Both the position numbers and the translations under genes were made by a program. Below the pieces are notes generated by a model. The model ran no database searches and had not been told where the DNA came from. It saw only the letters and a list, made by a program, of their open reading frames with translations. A DNA stretch of 64,000 nt from the NCBI RefSeq assembly GCF_019083965.1, contig NZ_JAHRCY010000005.1, forward strand, positions 248,001 to 312,000, in the 5' to 3' direction. Shown here in pieces: positions 51,348-59,079 of the stretch. Source of the DNA: Catellatospora tritici (GTDB lineage Bacteria > Actinomycetota > Actinomycetes > Mycobacteriales > Micromonosporaceae). How positions within the stretch are numbered: the stretch's first letter is position 1; the number at the start of each line of letters is the position of its first letter.

Positions 51348-52700
51348 ATGGACATCGTGGTGGCCGAACGGATCGCCGTGCCGTTCACCGGCGACAGTGG
51401 CGGCACGGGCGAGCTGAGCTGGGGGCAGCAGGCCGTCTGGCAGGGCATGGTCGCCTCGGGTGTGTCGCTGACCATGACCGCGGTCCGGGACCTGGCCCCC
51501 GGCGCCGAGGTGGCGGAGTTCATCGACGAGTACGGCTTCTACCTGGGCCGGTACGAGGCGATGCGCACCCTGCTGCGCTTCGACTCCGACGGGCGGGCGA
51601 CCCAGCTGGTGCCGACCTCGGGGACCGCCATCATCGAGGTCTGCGACACTCGCGGCGCCGACCCGGCCGAGGTCGCGGCGCAGGTTGGTGCCCACTACAC
51701 CGCCAAGAACTTCGACTACGAGCGCGAATGGCCGATGCGCTGGGCACTGGTGCGCCACGGCGGGGTGCTCACCCATGCCGTGGTGGCGCTGGCACACCAC
51801 GTCGCGGACCCGACCAGCGCCATGGCCATGTTCGAGGACCTGCGCGACCGCGACGCCGTCACCGGCGAACCGCCCCGGCCGCCCGGCATCCAGCCGTTGG
51901 AACAGGCCCGGATGCAGCAGACCCCGTCGGGCCGGCGGCAGAACGAGGCCGCGCTGCGGTACTGGGAGCAGCAGCTGCGTGCCGTCCCGCCGACGATGTT
52001 CCCCGGTGCCACCCCCCGGGACCACACCGACCGCTACCCCGGGCGGTTCTGGCAGGCCGACTACACCTCGGCCGCGCTGCACCTGGCGCTGCGGGCCGTG
52101 GCCGCGCGGCTCGGCGTGAACACCGGCGCCGTCCTGTACGCCGCCTTCGCCCACGCCCTGTCCACGGTCACGGGCGTCGCCCAGGTCGCCACCACCATCA
52201 CCGTGAACAACCGGTTCCGCCCCGGGCTGGACAACGCGGCGGGCCCGATGGCCCAACTCGGCCTGTGCACCATCGACGTCGCCGGGGTGGGCTTCGAGGA
52301 CCTGGTCCGGTCGGCCCGCCGACGCCTGCTCACCGCGCAGAAGCACGCCTACTACTCGCCGTTCGACAGCGACGACCTGGTGGCGGCCATCGCCGAGGAC
52401 CGCGGCACGGCCATCGACCTGCGCTGCATGTTCAACGACCGCCGCGGCGACGAGGCCCCGATCACCACGGCGCCGACGCGGGCCGAGATCGGCGCCGCGC
52501 TCGCCGACACCACAGCCGTGTGGAAGGAGGTCGAGGGCCTGCACCAGATGTTCATGATCCACGTCAATCCGCACCCGGCCGCCGTGGACGCCCTGGTGCA
52601 GGTCGACACCGCCTACCTCTCCCACGCCGACGCGGTGGCGCTGTTGGAGCGGATGGAATCGACCGTGGTCGGCGCGGCTGTCGACCCGGTGGCGTCGTGA
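51348..52700 (+). CDS. Condensation-domain-like acyltransferase (second of a pair)
   Basis: 450 aa, clearly paralogous to the preceding gene along its full length: ERIAVPFTGD, EYGFYLGRYEAMRTLLRF, ALRYWEQQLRAVPPTMFPG. Its catalytic segment reads ALAHHVADPTSAMAMFEDLR: the HxxxD of the active site is kept but the following Gly is Pro. The two enzymes may act on two different positions or acyl groups, or form a heterodimer with one non-catalytic subunit. Its stop overlaps the KAS III start by 4 bp (GTGA). Confidence 0.8.
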   Translation: MDIVVAERIAVPFTGDSGGTGELSWGQQAVWQGMVASGVSLTMTAVRDLAPGAEVAEFIDEYGFYLGRYEAMRTLLRFDSDGRATQLVPTSGTAIIEVCDTRGADPAEVAAQVGAHYTAKNFDYEREWPMRWALVRHGGVLTHAVVALAHHVADPTSAMAMFEDLRDRDAVTGEPPRPPGIQPLEQARMQQTPSGRRQNEAALRYWEQQLRAVPPTMFPGATPRDHTDRYPGRFWQADYTSAALHLALRAVAARLGVNTGAVLYAAFAHALSTVTGVAQVATTITVNNRFRPGLDNAAGPMAQLGLCTIDVAGVGFEDLVRSARRRLLTAQKHAYYSPFDSDDLVAAIAEDRGTAIDLRCMFNDRRGDEAPITTAPTRAEIGAALADTTAVWKEVEGLHQMFMIHVNPHPAAVDALVQVDTAYLSHADAVALLERMESTVVGAAVDPVAS

Positions 52701-53617
52701 CCGCGCTGGAGGCGGTGGCCACGTACCTGCCCGAGCAGCGCATACCCATCGACAGTCTGGCCGACCTGCTCGGCCTGGAACCCATGCAGGTCAAGGTCTT
52801 CAAGCGCTACCACGGGCTGGCCGAGATCCGCAGCGACGGCGACGGGACCCTGCTCGACCTGCTGCTCGCGGCCGCGACCAGGCTGGACCTGCGGGGCCGG
52901 GAGCATCGGATCCGGTACGTGCTCCATGCCCGCGCCATTCCCGTCGGCGTTCCGTTCCCCCAGAATCCGCTGCACGACCTGTGCCGCAGCCTCGGCCTGG
53001 ACCGGGCGCTCGCGTTCACCGTCACCCAGCAGGCCTGCGCGTCCGGGTTGCAGGCCGTCGACCTGGCCGGGCGACTGCTGGCCGCCGACCCCGACCCGGA
53101 CGCCCTCGCCCTGGTGGTCGCGGGCGAGAAGACGTTCACTCTCGAATCGCGACTGCTGCCGGAGACCTCCGTCTTCGGCGAGGGCAGTGCCGCCTGTCTG
53201 GTCGGCAGCGGCGGCACCCGCGACCGGCTGCTCTCCTTCGCCAGCAGCTCGCGTGGCGAGTTCGACGGCGAGCACGCCGAGGTGGCGCTGGACTTCCAGC
53301 GGCAGTACCCGGACAGCCTCGGGGCGGTGATCCTGGCCGCGGTCGACCGGGCGGGGCTGCGCCTGGACGACGTCGCGCTGCTGCTGCCGCACAACGTCAA
53401 CCTCATCTCGTGGCAGCGGGTGTGTCGCCGGATCGGCTTGCCGACCGGTCGGGTGGTGCTGGAGAACATCGCCCGCTACGGGCACGTGTTCTGCGCCGAC
53501 GCCTTCATCAACTACGAGACGGCGCGCGATCGGTTGCACCCCGGCGACCGCTACGTCATCGCCGCGGCCGGAGCGGGCCGCGGCGCCACCTTCTCGGCGA
53601 TGGTCTTCCAACACTGA
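52697..53617 (+). CDS. 3-oxoacyl-ACP synthase III family (KAS III)
   Basis: 306 aa thiolase-fold enzyme with the catalytic triad: Cys114 in QQACASG, His232 in LLLPHNVN and Asn257 in VLENIARYGH. KAS III enzymes condense an acyl-CoA or acyl-ACP starter with malonyl-ACP, or act as acyl transferases in natural-product pathways. It is followed 12 bp later by an ACP gene and then by a Cys-less KAS-like gene, so these three probably form one module. The substrate could be the short acyl unit made by the E1 enzyme or activated by the AMP ligase (inference). Confidence 0.92.
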   Translation: MTALEAVATYLPEQRIPIDSLADLLGLEPMQVKVFKRYHGLAEIRSDGDGTLLDLLLAAATRLDLRGREHRIRYVLHARAIPVGVPFPQNPLHDLCRSLGLDRALAFTVTQQACASGLQAVDLAGRLLAADPDPDALALVVAGEKTFTLESRLLPETSVFGEGSAACLVGSGGTRDRLLSFASSSRGEFDGEHAEVALDFQRQYPDSLGAVILAAVDRAGLRLDDVALLLPHNVNLISWQRVCRRIGLPTGRVVLENIARYGHVFCADAFINYETARDRLHPGDRYVIAAAGAGRGATFSAMVFQH

Positions 53618-53629
53618 CACGGAGATGGC

Positions 53630-53899
53630 ATGAGCACACAGATCGACAGCGAACTGCGCGAGCGGGTCGTCGGCAGCATCCGCACCCTGCTGCCGCAGGT
53701 CCTGCGGCACGAACTGCCCGGGGTGTCGGAGCAGACCGGCCTCATGGAACTCGACCTCACCTCGGCCTCGACCCTCGAACTGCTGCTGGCCATCGAGGAC
53801 GAGCTCGACATCCAGATCGACGTCGAGGAGTTCGACGAGGTGCACCTGCGGACGGTGGGGACTCTCGCCGACTACGTGGCCGGGCATGCGGTCGGCTAG
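53630..53899 (+). CDS. Acyl carrier protein (first free ACP of the cluster)
   Basis: 89 aa with four-helix ACP spacing: LRERVVGSIRTLLPQVLRHE, MELDLTSASTLELLLAIEDE, LDIQIDVEEFDEVHLRTVGT. The prosthetic-group serine is in LDLTSAST, where the usual DSL reads TSA, an unusual attachment motif. It sits between the KAS III and KAS-like genes and is likely their acyl carrier. Confidence 0.88.
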   Translation: MSTQIDSELRERVVGSIRTLLPQVLRHELPGVSEQTGLMELDLTSASTLELLLAIEDELDIQIDVEEFDEVHLRTVGTLADYVAGHAVG

Positions 53900-53934
53900 G
53901 GCAGGGGCGGGTCGGCGATCGGCGGGAGCAGCAG

Positions 53935-54771
53935 TTGTTCACCGATAGCGCACCCGTCTGGCCCAGCCCGCCCGCGGAACTCTGCCTGGCCCGCACGGCT
54001 CGGCGGACGTTCGACGACCCGGCGTGGCTGCGGCCGGAGCACCAGGACGCACTGGAGGCGTTCGTCGAGGATCTGGTCCGCCCCTACGGCCTGGCCCCTG
54101 GCGGCGACCTGGCCGACGGCCACAGCTACGGGGACATGGCCGCCGAGCTGATCGGCCACACCGTGCGCCCCGACGAACCGGTGGACCTGCTGGTGCTGGC
54201 GTTCGCGATCCCTGACCTGCGGCCGGGCCGGGCCACGGCCACGTACCTGAGCCACCTGTGTCCGGGCGGCCCGCAGGCCTTCGCGATCTGCGACCAGGGC
54301 AACGCGGCCGCGTTCACCGGCCTGCGGGTCGCGCGCGAGTACCTGCGCACCGAGGCGTGCGCGCGGGCGCTGGTGCTGGTCGTGGAGCAGTCCATGCTCC
54401 CCCATCCGACACCGGCGACCGCTCTGGTGCCGCAGCGGCACGCCGCCGTCGGGCTGCTGTGCGAGCGGACCGGCCCGACCCGGCTGCGCGACCTCACCCA
54501 GCATCCGAACCTGGACGCCGGGCAGGCGGCCGGGGCACTGCTGCGGGCGACCGAGGCCGCCGGTGAGGGCATCTCGGTGGTGCTGGGGTCGGGGTTGGCC
54601 GACGTGGCCGACGCGGTCACCCAGCCCCGGCTGTGCGTGGCACCGCCGGGCCAGCCACTGACCGGGGCGTGGTGGGCGCTGGCGGGGCAGGTCGGCCACG
54701 AGGTCCTCGTGGCCGACTACGATCCGCTGCTGGGTTATCTCTCGCTCGCCACCTTCACCGCCGTCAGCTGA
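53935..54771 (+). CDS. KAS III-like protein lacking the catalytic cysteine
   Basis: 278 aa thiolase-like fold. Start TTG 53935 is chosen: GGGAG lies six bases upstream and no ATG or GTG stands in frame after the ACP stop. The strand-helix segment that normally carries the active-site cysteine reads AFAICDQGNAAAFTGLRVAR; the position aligned with Cys is Gly122 by eye, with a Cys three residues earlier. The C-terminal half (CVAPPGQPLTGAWWALAGQV) is family-like. It may be a non-catalytic partner of the KAS III (like a chain-length factor) or a specialised acyltransferase. It ends 8 bp inside the convergent exporter gene. Confidence 0.7.
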   Translation: MFTDSAPVWPSPPAELCLARTARRTFDDPAWLRPEHQDALEAFVEDLVRPYGLAPGGDLADGHSYGDMAAELIGHTVRPDEPVDLLVLAFAIPDLRPGRATATYLSHLCPGGPQAFAICDQGNAAAFTGLRVAREYLRTEACARALVLVVEQSMLPHPTPATALVPQRHAAVGLLCERTGPTRLRDLTQHPNLDAGQAAGALLRATEAAGEGISVVLGSGLADVADAVTQPRLCVAPPGQPLTGAWWALAGQVGHEVLVADYDPLLGYLSLATFTAVS

Positions 54772-55528
54772 CGTTGCGGGAGTACAGGCGGGTCGACAGG
54801 ATCACGGTGACCACCGCGAGGACGGTCACCACGGCCGTGCCCTGCCACACGACCGGGTCGCTCAGGGAACCCCAGAACAGGGCCCGCACGCTGTTGGTCG
54901 CCCACGAGAACGGGTTCAGCAGGGCCAGCTGCTGGATCCACACCGGGGCGATCGCCAGCGGCAGCAGCACCCCGGCCAGCAGCGCGATCGGCTGGCCGAT
55001 GGTGTTGAGCAGCGAACCGAGCGCGCCCTCGTTCTTGATCGTCAGGGCGATGTCGTACGAGATGGCGGTAGCCATCAGTCCGATGATGGTCAGCAGCACG
55101 TACGCGAAGAGCAGGTTGGGCAGGGGCACGGTCAGGCCGAACGGGAACGACATGACCGTGATCAGCGCGCACTGGACCAGCATCGAGGCGACGTCGCGGG
55201 CGGCCCGGCCGAGCAGCAGCGCCGACCGGCTGACCGGGGTCACCCGGGCGCGTTCGAGGATGCCCATGCGCACCTCGGCCAGCAGCCCGAACCCGGCGAA
55301 CAAGCCGGTGTAGAAGCACATCACCACGAGCAGGCCGGGCACGTAGATGTTGTAGACGTCCTCGATGCTCTTGGCGCCCATCGGCACCAGCGCCTTCTGC
55401 AGGAACGGGGTGAACAGGAACAGGTAGGTCACCGGCTGGGCGATCGCGAAGAACAGCCACATCGGCGTACGCCACATCAGCAGGATCTGCCGCTGAAACA
55501 GCAGCCAGGTGTCTCGGAGCAGCTTCAC
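54764..55528 (-). CDS. ABC-2 type export permease (DrrB-like)
   Basis: 254 aa with six hydrophobic segments, typical of the DrrB/ABC-2 family: LLRDTWLLFQRQILLMWRTP at the N-terminus, the conserved region ARVTPVSRSALLLGRAARDV and GQPIALLAGVLLPLAIAPVW. It forms the membrane part of an exporter with the ATPase encoded 10 bp upstream. It likely exports the product of the cluster or gives self-protection. Confidence 0.92.
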   Translation of the reverse strand: MKLLRDTWLLFQRQILLMWRTPMWLFFAIAQPVTYLFLFTPFLQKALVPMGAKSIEDVYNIYVPGLLVVMCFYTGLFAGFGLLAEVRMGILERARVTPVSRSALLLGRAARDVASMLVQCALITVMSFPFGLTVPLPNLLFAYVLLTIIGLMATAISYDIALTIKNEGALGSLLNTIGQPIALLAGVLLPLAIAPVWIQQLALLNPFSWATNSVRALFWGSLSDPVVWQGTAVVTVLAVVTVILSTRLYSRNVS

Positions 55529-55538
55529 TCAGGTCTCC

Positions 55539-56495
55539 TCAGGACTCGCGCAGCGAGCGGCCGGTCTTGGTCAGGAACACGTCGTCGAGGCTCGGCCGGT
55601 GCAGTGCGATGGTCGCGAGCGTCACGCCGCCGTCGGTCAGCTCCCGCATGACCTGCGGGATCGCGGTGTCACCGGCGTCGACGTAGAGGCGCAGCGAGGT
55701 CTCGCCCTCGGTTTCGAGCTTCAGCACGTACGGCTTGTCCTTGAGCAGGGTCTCGGCCTGCGCGGTGGGTCCGCCGAGGCCGACGACCACCACATCGCCG
55801 GAGATCTGCTGCTTGAGCTGCTCGGGGGTGCCCTGGGCGACGATCCGGCCGTGGTCGATGATCGCGATCCGGTCGCAGAGGGAGTCTGCCTCGTCGAGGT
55901 AGTGCGTGGTGAGGAAGACCGTCATGCCCGCGGCGCGCAGGCGGCGCACCTCCTCCCACATGTGCGCGCGGCTTTGCGGGTCGAGTCCGGCCGTCGGCTC
56001 GTCCAGGAACAGCACCTTCGGGCGGTGGACCACGCCGAGCGCGATGTCGAGGCGGCGGCGCTGCCCGCCGGAGTAGGTCTTGCACCAGCGGTCGCCGTAC
56101 TCGTCGAGCTGGAACGCGGCCAGCGCCTCGGCGGCGCGCTGGTGGGCCTCGGCCTTGCCCAGGCCGTGCATGCGGCCCTGCAGCACGAGTTCCTCGCGGG
56201 CGCTGACCTCGTCCCAGGTGCCGCCGCCCTGAGCCACGTAGCCGATGTGGCGGCGCACCCCGGCCGGGTCGGCCAGCAGGTCGACCCCGGCGATACGGGC
56301 CTGTCCGCTGTCGGGGGCGAGCAGGGTGGCGAGCATGCGGAGCGTGGTGGTCTTGCCCGCGCCGTTGGGCCCGAGGAAGCCGAAGATCTCACCTTCGGCG
56401 ACGGACAGGTCCACGCCGTTGACCGCGTCGACGGTCGTGGTCGCGTTGCGGCGCTTGCTGCGATACGACTTGCGCAGCTGTTTTATCTCGATCAT
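55539..56495 (-). CDS. ABC export ATPase (DrrA-like)
   Basis: 318 aa from the ATG at 56493-56495. Walker A GPNGAGKTTTLRML, signature YSGGQRRRLDIALG, Walker B VLFLDEPTAGLDPQSRAHMW, H-loop TTHYLDEAD, and the DrrA-type C-terminal domain ending RPSLDDVFLTKTGRSL. It powers the neighbouring permease. A longer frame further upstream is not supported by a ribosome site. Divergent from the second free ACP gene, with a CebR-like box between. Confidence 0.95.
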   Translation of the reverse strand: MIEIKQLRKSYRSKRRNATTTVDAVNGVDLSVAEGEIFGFLGPNGAGKTTTLRMLATLLAPDSGQARIAGVDLLADPAGVRRHIGYVAQGGGTWDEVSAREELVLQGRMHGLGKAEAHQRAAEALAAFQLDEYGDRWCKTYSGGQRRRLDIALGVVHRPKVLFLDEPTAGLDPQSRAHMWEEVRRLRAAGMTVFLTTHYLDEADSLCDRIAIIDHGRIVAQGTPEQLKQQISGDVVVVGLGGPTAQAETLLKDKPYVLKLETEGETSLRLYVDAGDTAIPQVMRELTDGGVTLATIALHRPSLDDVFLTKTGRSLRES

Positions 56496-56791
56496 GGGTG
56501 CTCCTGTGACGGCCGGTGACTGCGCGGAGGTCAGCGTAGGGAACCGTGGGACCGTACGCAATGAGCGATCTAGATATTGAAACAGATGCACTAACTTAGT
56601 TTGGACGTTCGACCGAAAAACTGGCCGAACGTCATGGTAGCGCTCCCACTGTCCACCGTGTACGGTCACTGTCCGGATAGCGACGATCCTCAATCTAAAC
56701 AAAGCTTTCTGTTCGTCTGCCCAGGTCAAGGGTGACCGGGCGGCGTGCGGTCCGTCGCACCGCGGTCATGCCACACGAGCGAGGAGCAACC
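56496..56791. promoter_or_regulatory. AT-rich divergent promoter region of exporter and ACP genes
   Basis: 296 bp noncoding, markedly AT-richer than its surroundings between about 56565 and 56715. It holds the inverted repeat GACGTTCG/CGAACGTC (56604-56611 and 56626-56633, 14-bp spacer) and the CebR-like box at 56635-56648, close enough for two regulators to compete. The ACP gene has a good GAGGAGCAACC ribosome site. Confidence 0.65.
56635..56648. promoter_or_regulatory. CebR-like operator TGGTAGCGCTCCCA
   Basis: 13 of 14 bases match TGGGAGCGCTCCCA, the CebR operator. It sits in the divergent promoter between exporter ATPase and ACP, mirroring the box at 47795-47808 in the cluster's other divergent promoter. 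Confidence 0.7.
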
Positions 56792-57049
56792 ATGACCAAC
56801 GAGATCCGCCAGTTCGTCCTCGATTCGCTGTCCGAGATGAAGTACGACGTCACGGACATCGACGACGACACCACCCTGGGGCCGGCCGGAGCGGACCTCG
56901 AGTCTCTTGCCCTCGCCGAGCTGACGGTACGGGTCGAGGAGCGCTACGGCGTGCGCTTCGACGACGACGAGGCCGAGGCCCTGGCCACCTCGACCGTCGG
57001 CGAACTGTGCGCGGCCGTCGCCGCCCGCCTCGAGACCGCCACGGCCTGA
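56792..57049 (+). CDS. Acyl carrier protein (second free ACP of the cluster)
   Basis: 85 aa from ATG 56792. Four-helix ACP: NEIRQFVLDSLSEMKYDVTD, the attachment site GADLESLALAELTVRVEERY (Ser in LESLALAEL), VRFDDDEAEALATSTVGELC. The acidic composition and length are typical. It lies apart from the main operon, under its own divergent promoter, and is followed by a terminator, so it marks the right end of the cluster. Confidence 0.92.
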   Translation: MTNEIRQFVLDSLSEMKYDVTDIDDDTTLGPAGADLESLALAELTVRVEERYGVRFDDDEAEALATSTVGELCAAVAARLETATA

Positions 57050-57081
57050 CCTGCCACCTGGCCGATCGCCACCATCGGACG

Positions 57082-57115
57082 GAGTCCCCGGCATGCCCCT
57101 CACGGCCGGGGGCTC
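57082..57115 (+). terminator. Terminator of the second ACP gene; right border of the cluster
   Basis: GAGTCCCCGGC (57082-57092) pairs with GCCGGGGGCTC (57105-57115), one G-T wobble, 12-nt loop. Confidence 0.75.
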
Positions 57116-57225
57116 GGCGCGCCGCCTTCGCAGGTCAAGGCGGGTGCGGATGACATTAAATCGACATTGAACGATGGCTAAGTGGTTGTTAGGCTCGCGG
57201 GACACCTTCCAGAGCGGAGATTCCT

Positions 57226-57657
57226 ATGAGGACTCGCTTGCGTTCGACCCTGGCCGGGATCGCCGCGGCCATCGTGGCGGCGACGACGTTCACCTTGAGC
57301 ACCGCCTCCCCCGCCGCGGCGTTCGGATCCGAGACGTTCGGCTGCCGCATCGCACCGGGCACGATCTTCAACTGGTACCAGTACTGCCACAACAGCAAGC
57401 CCGCGAGCACCTACAACGTGGCCTTCCAGGTGTTCGGCGGCTCGGGTGACTACACCTACACGTGGAATGTCACCGGACCCTGGACGTCTGTCATCACCGG
57501 GTGCACCTCGACCTCGGTGGCCTGCGCGGTCGCCGTCCCCGGCGGATCGTTCGACAGCGAGATCTACGCGACGGTCACCATCTCGCAGGGCGGCCAGAGC
57601 GCGACCCTGTCCTCGGTGGCGATCCTCAACGCGTACTGCGGCAACTACCTCTGCTGA
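57226..57657 (+). CDS. Small secreted protein with internal disulphides
   Basis: 143 aa. Signal peptide (1-31, ending PAAAF), then a mature protein with six cysteines (FGCRIAP, YQYCHNS, ITGCTST, VACAVAV, NAYCGNYLC) and a beta-rich pattern (ASTYNVAFQVFGGSGDYTYT, YATVTISQGGQSATL) like a small Ig-type fold ending in Cys. No family is recognised. Its promoter lies in the AT-rich gap (TTAAATCGACATTGAACG, about 57155-57172), and it is closed by its own terminator, so it is an independent gene, not part of the cluster. Confidence 0.75.
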   Translation: MRTRLRSTLAGIAAAIVAATTFTLSTASPAAAFGSETFGCRIAPGTIFNWYQYCHNSKPASTYNVAFQVFGGSGDYTYTWNVTGPWTSVITGCTSTSVACAVAVPGGSFDSEIYATVTISQGGQSATLSSVAILNAYCGNYLC

Positions 57658-57681
57658 GCACAAGCGAAGGAACATTTCCGT

Positions 57682-57718
57682 CCTCGGGCCGCGCGACGCG
57701 CCGTCGCACGGCCCGAGG
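57682..57718 (+). terminator. Terminator of the small secreted protein gene
   Basis: Perfect 10-bp stem CCTCGGGCCG (57682-57691) with complement 57709-57718, 25 bp past the stop. Confidence 0.7.
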
Positions 57719-57742
57719 AGGGGAGAGTCCCGATGTCTGATC

Positions 57743-57880
57743 ATGGGCGCACATGGCGCGGCATTCGTGTTGTCGACAGTGTTCAGCCCAAACGGCCGCG
57801 TCCTGGCCACCGCGAGCAGCGACGAGACAGTGCGGTCGTGGCAGATGGCCGACAGCGGGCTCGGCCGTACAACCGACTGA
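57743..57880 (+). pseudogene. WD40-repeat scrap
   Basis: A 45-codon frame whose translation contains STVFSPNGRVLATASSDETV followed by RSWQMAD, an almost perfect WD40 blade, then stops. Nothing upstream or downstream continues the propeller. It is the remnant of a larger WD40 protein (such proteins are common in actinobacterial signalling and conflict systems). An unannotated functional 45-aa peptide is unlikely. Confidence 0.65.
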
Positions 57881-57935
57881 TGAAGCACCCCTGCGGCGCG
57901 GGGAACCGGGGCCGCCCGCCACGACTCACTCCCGC

Positions 57936-58487
57936 ATGAGGTCCACCCGCGCAACGATCGCCGTAATCACCTGCCTGGCCGTCGCCGCGTGCACCACCGT
58001 GCCCACGCCGGACCCCCAGCCGTCGGAGACGGCGACCACCCCCTCGACCGCGCCCGACGGCGGTGTGCCCGAGGTCGACTGCGCCCACGCCATCGACGTC
58101 GCACCGCCCCGGCCGGAGCTGGAGGTGGTGCTCGACGCGGTGGCGCTGCCGACCCGGCAGGTGCTGCAGGCCGCCGACTCCGGCGAACCCGGCAAGCTGT
58201 TCGCCAAGCAGGGCCTGCAGGTCAGGCCCGGCGTGACCGTCGAGCTCGCCGTCGTCGACGATCCGTCCGGACACAGCCGCATCGGCTGGGGCAGTCCCGG
58301 CCCCGAGACCACCCGCCTACGCGTGCCCGCCTGCCCCGGCTACAGCGGCGTCGACGGCTGGCCCGCGTACGCGGGCGGCTACCTCGTCGACCGCCCGCAG
58401 TGCCTGCACCTGCGGATACGCGTCGCCGCCCGCGAGCAGACCGTCGGCATCCCGGTCGGCGCCCCCTGCCCCGCGCCCACCCGCTGA
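57936..58487 (+). CDS. Uncharacterised lipoprotein
   Basis: 183 aa. Lipoprotein signal with lipobox LAVAACT (Cys about 19), a Pro/Thr/Ser linker (VPTPDPQPSETATTPSTAPD) and a soluble domain with three cysteines (VDCAHAIDVAPPRPELEVVL, RVPACPGYSGVDGWPAYAGG, GAPCPAP). No family is recognised. It precedes the acetyltransferase gene by 36 bp; co-transcription is possible but not certain. Confidence 0.75.
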   Translation: MRSTRATIAVITCLAVAACTTVPTPDPQPSETATTPSTAPDGGVPEVDCAHAIDVAPPRPELEVVLDAVALPTRQVLQAADSGEPGKLFAKQGLQVRPGVTVELAVVDDPSGHSRIGWGSPGPETTRLRVPACPGYSGVDGWPAYAGGYLVDRPQCLHLRIRVAAREQTVGIPVGAPCPAPTR

Positions 58488-58523
58488 TCACACAGACGCG
58501 CCTCGACGTGCCATCCTGTCCGG

Positions 58524-59075
58524 ATGCCCAGCCACGACCTGATGATCCTGCGCCGAGCTGCCACCGCCGACCTGTCCCCCGCCGACCTGGCCGAGCTGCG
58601 CGACCTGCTCGATCACGCCTATGACGACGGGTTCGACGACGAGGACTGGCGGCACGCGCTCGGCGGCACCCACGTGCTCGGCCGTATCGGCGGCGACCTC
58701 GTCGCCCACGCCGCGGTCCGGCCCCGCACCCTGTGGCTGGACGGCACCGTTCGCCGCACCGGCTACGTCGAGGCGGTCGCGGTGGCGCAGCCGCTGCGCG
58801 GGCGGGGGCTGGGCACCGCGCTGATGGCCGAGGTGGCTGATGTGATCGCCGCCGAGTACGAGCTGGGCGGGCTGTGCGCGTCGGCGCCGGCGATGCCGCT
58901 GTACCTGCGGCTGGGCTGGCAGCAGTGGCCCGGCCCGACCCACGTGCGCACCGACGACGGCCCGGTCCCCACCCCCGAGGAGGACGGCGCCGTGTTCGTG
59001 CTGCTGCCACCCGGCCTGCGTGCGGTCCCGGGTACCGGCCTGGGCTGCGACTGGCGCGACGGGGATGTGTGGTGA
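58524..59075 (+). CDS. Aminoglycoside 2'-N-acetyltransferase-like (AAC(2')-I) GNAT
   Basis: 183 aa. The GNAT core AVAVAQPLRGRGLGTALMAE and especially the C-terminus PVPTPEEDGAVFVLLP and CDWRDGDVW are the hallmark of chromosomal AAC(2')-I enzymes of mycobacteria and Providencia. The start region TADLSPADLAELRDLLDHAY and DWRHALGGTHVL also matches. It acetylates the 2'-amino group of aminoglycosides; a housekeeping role (as with peptidoglycan in Providencia) is possible. It is followed after 4 bp by an MFS transporter gene, so the two are likely co-transcribed. Confidence 0.88.
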   Translation: MPSHDLMILRRAATADLSPADLAELRDLLDHAYDDGFDDEDWRHALGGTHVLGRIGGDLVAHAAVRPRTLWLDGTVRRTGYVEAVAVAQPLRGRGLGTALMAEVADVIAAEYELGGLCASAPAMPLYLRLGWQQWPGPTHVRTDDGPVPTPEEDGAVFVLLPPGLRAVPGTGLGCDWRDGDVW

Positions 59076-59079
59076 TCCG

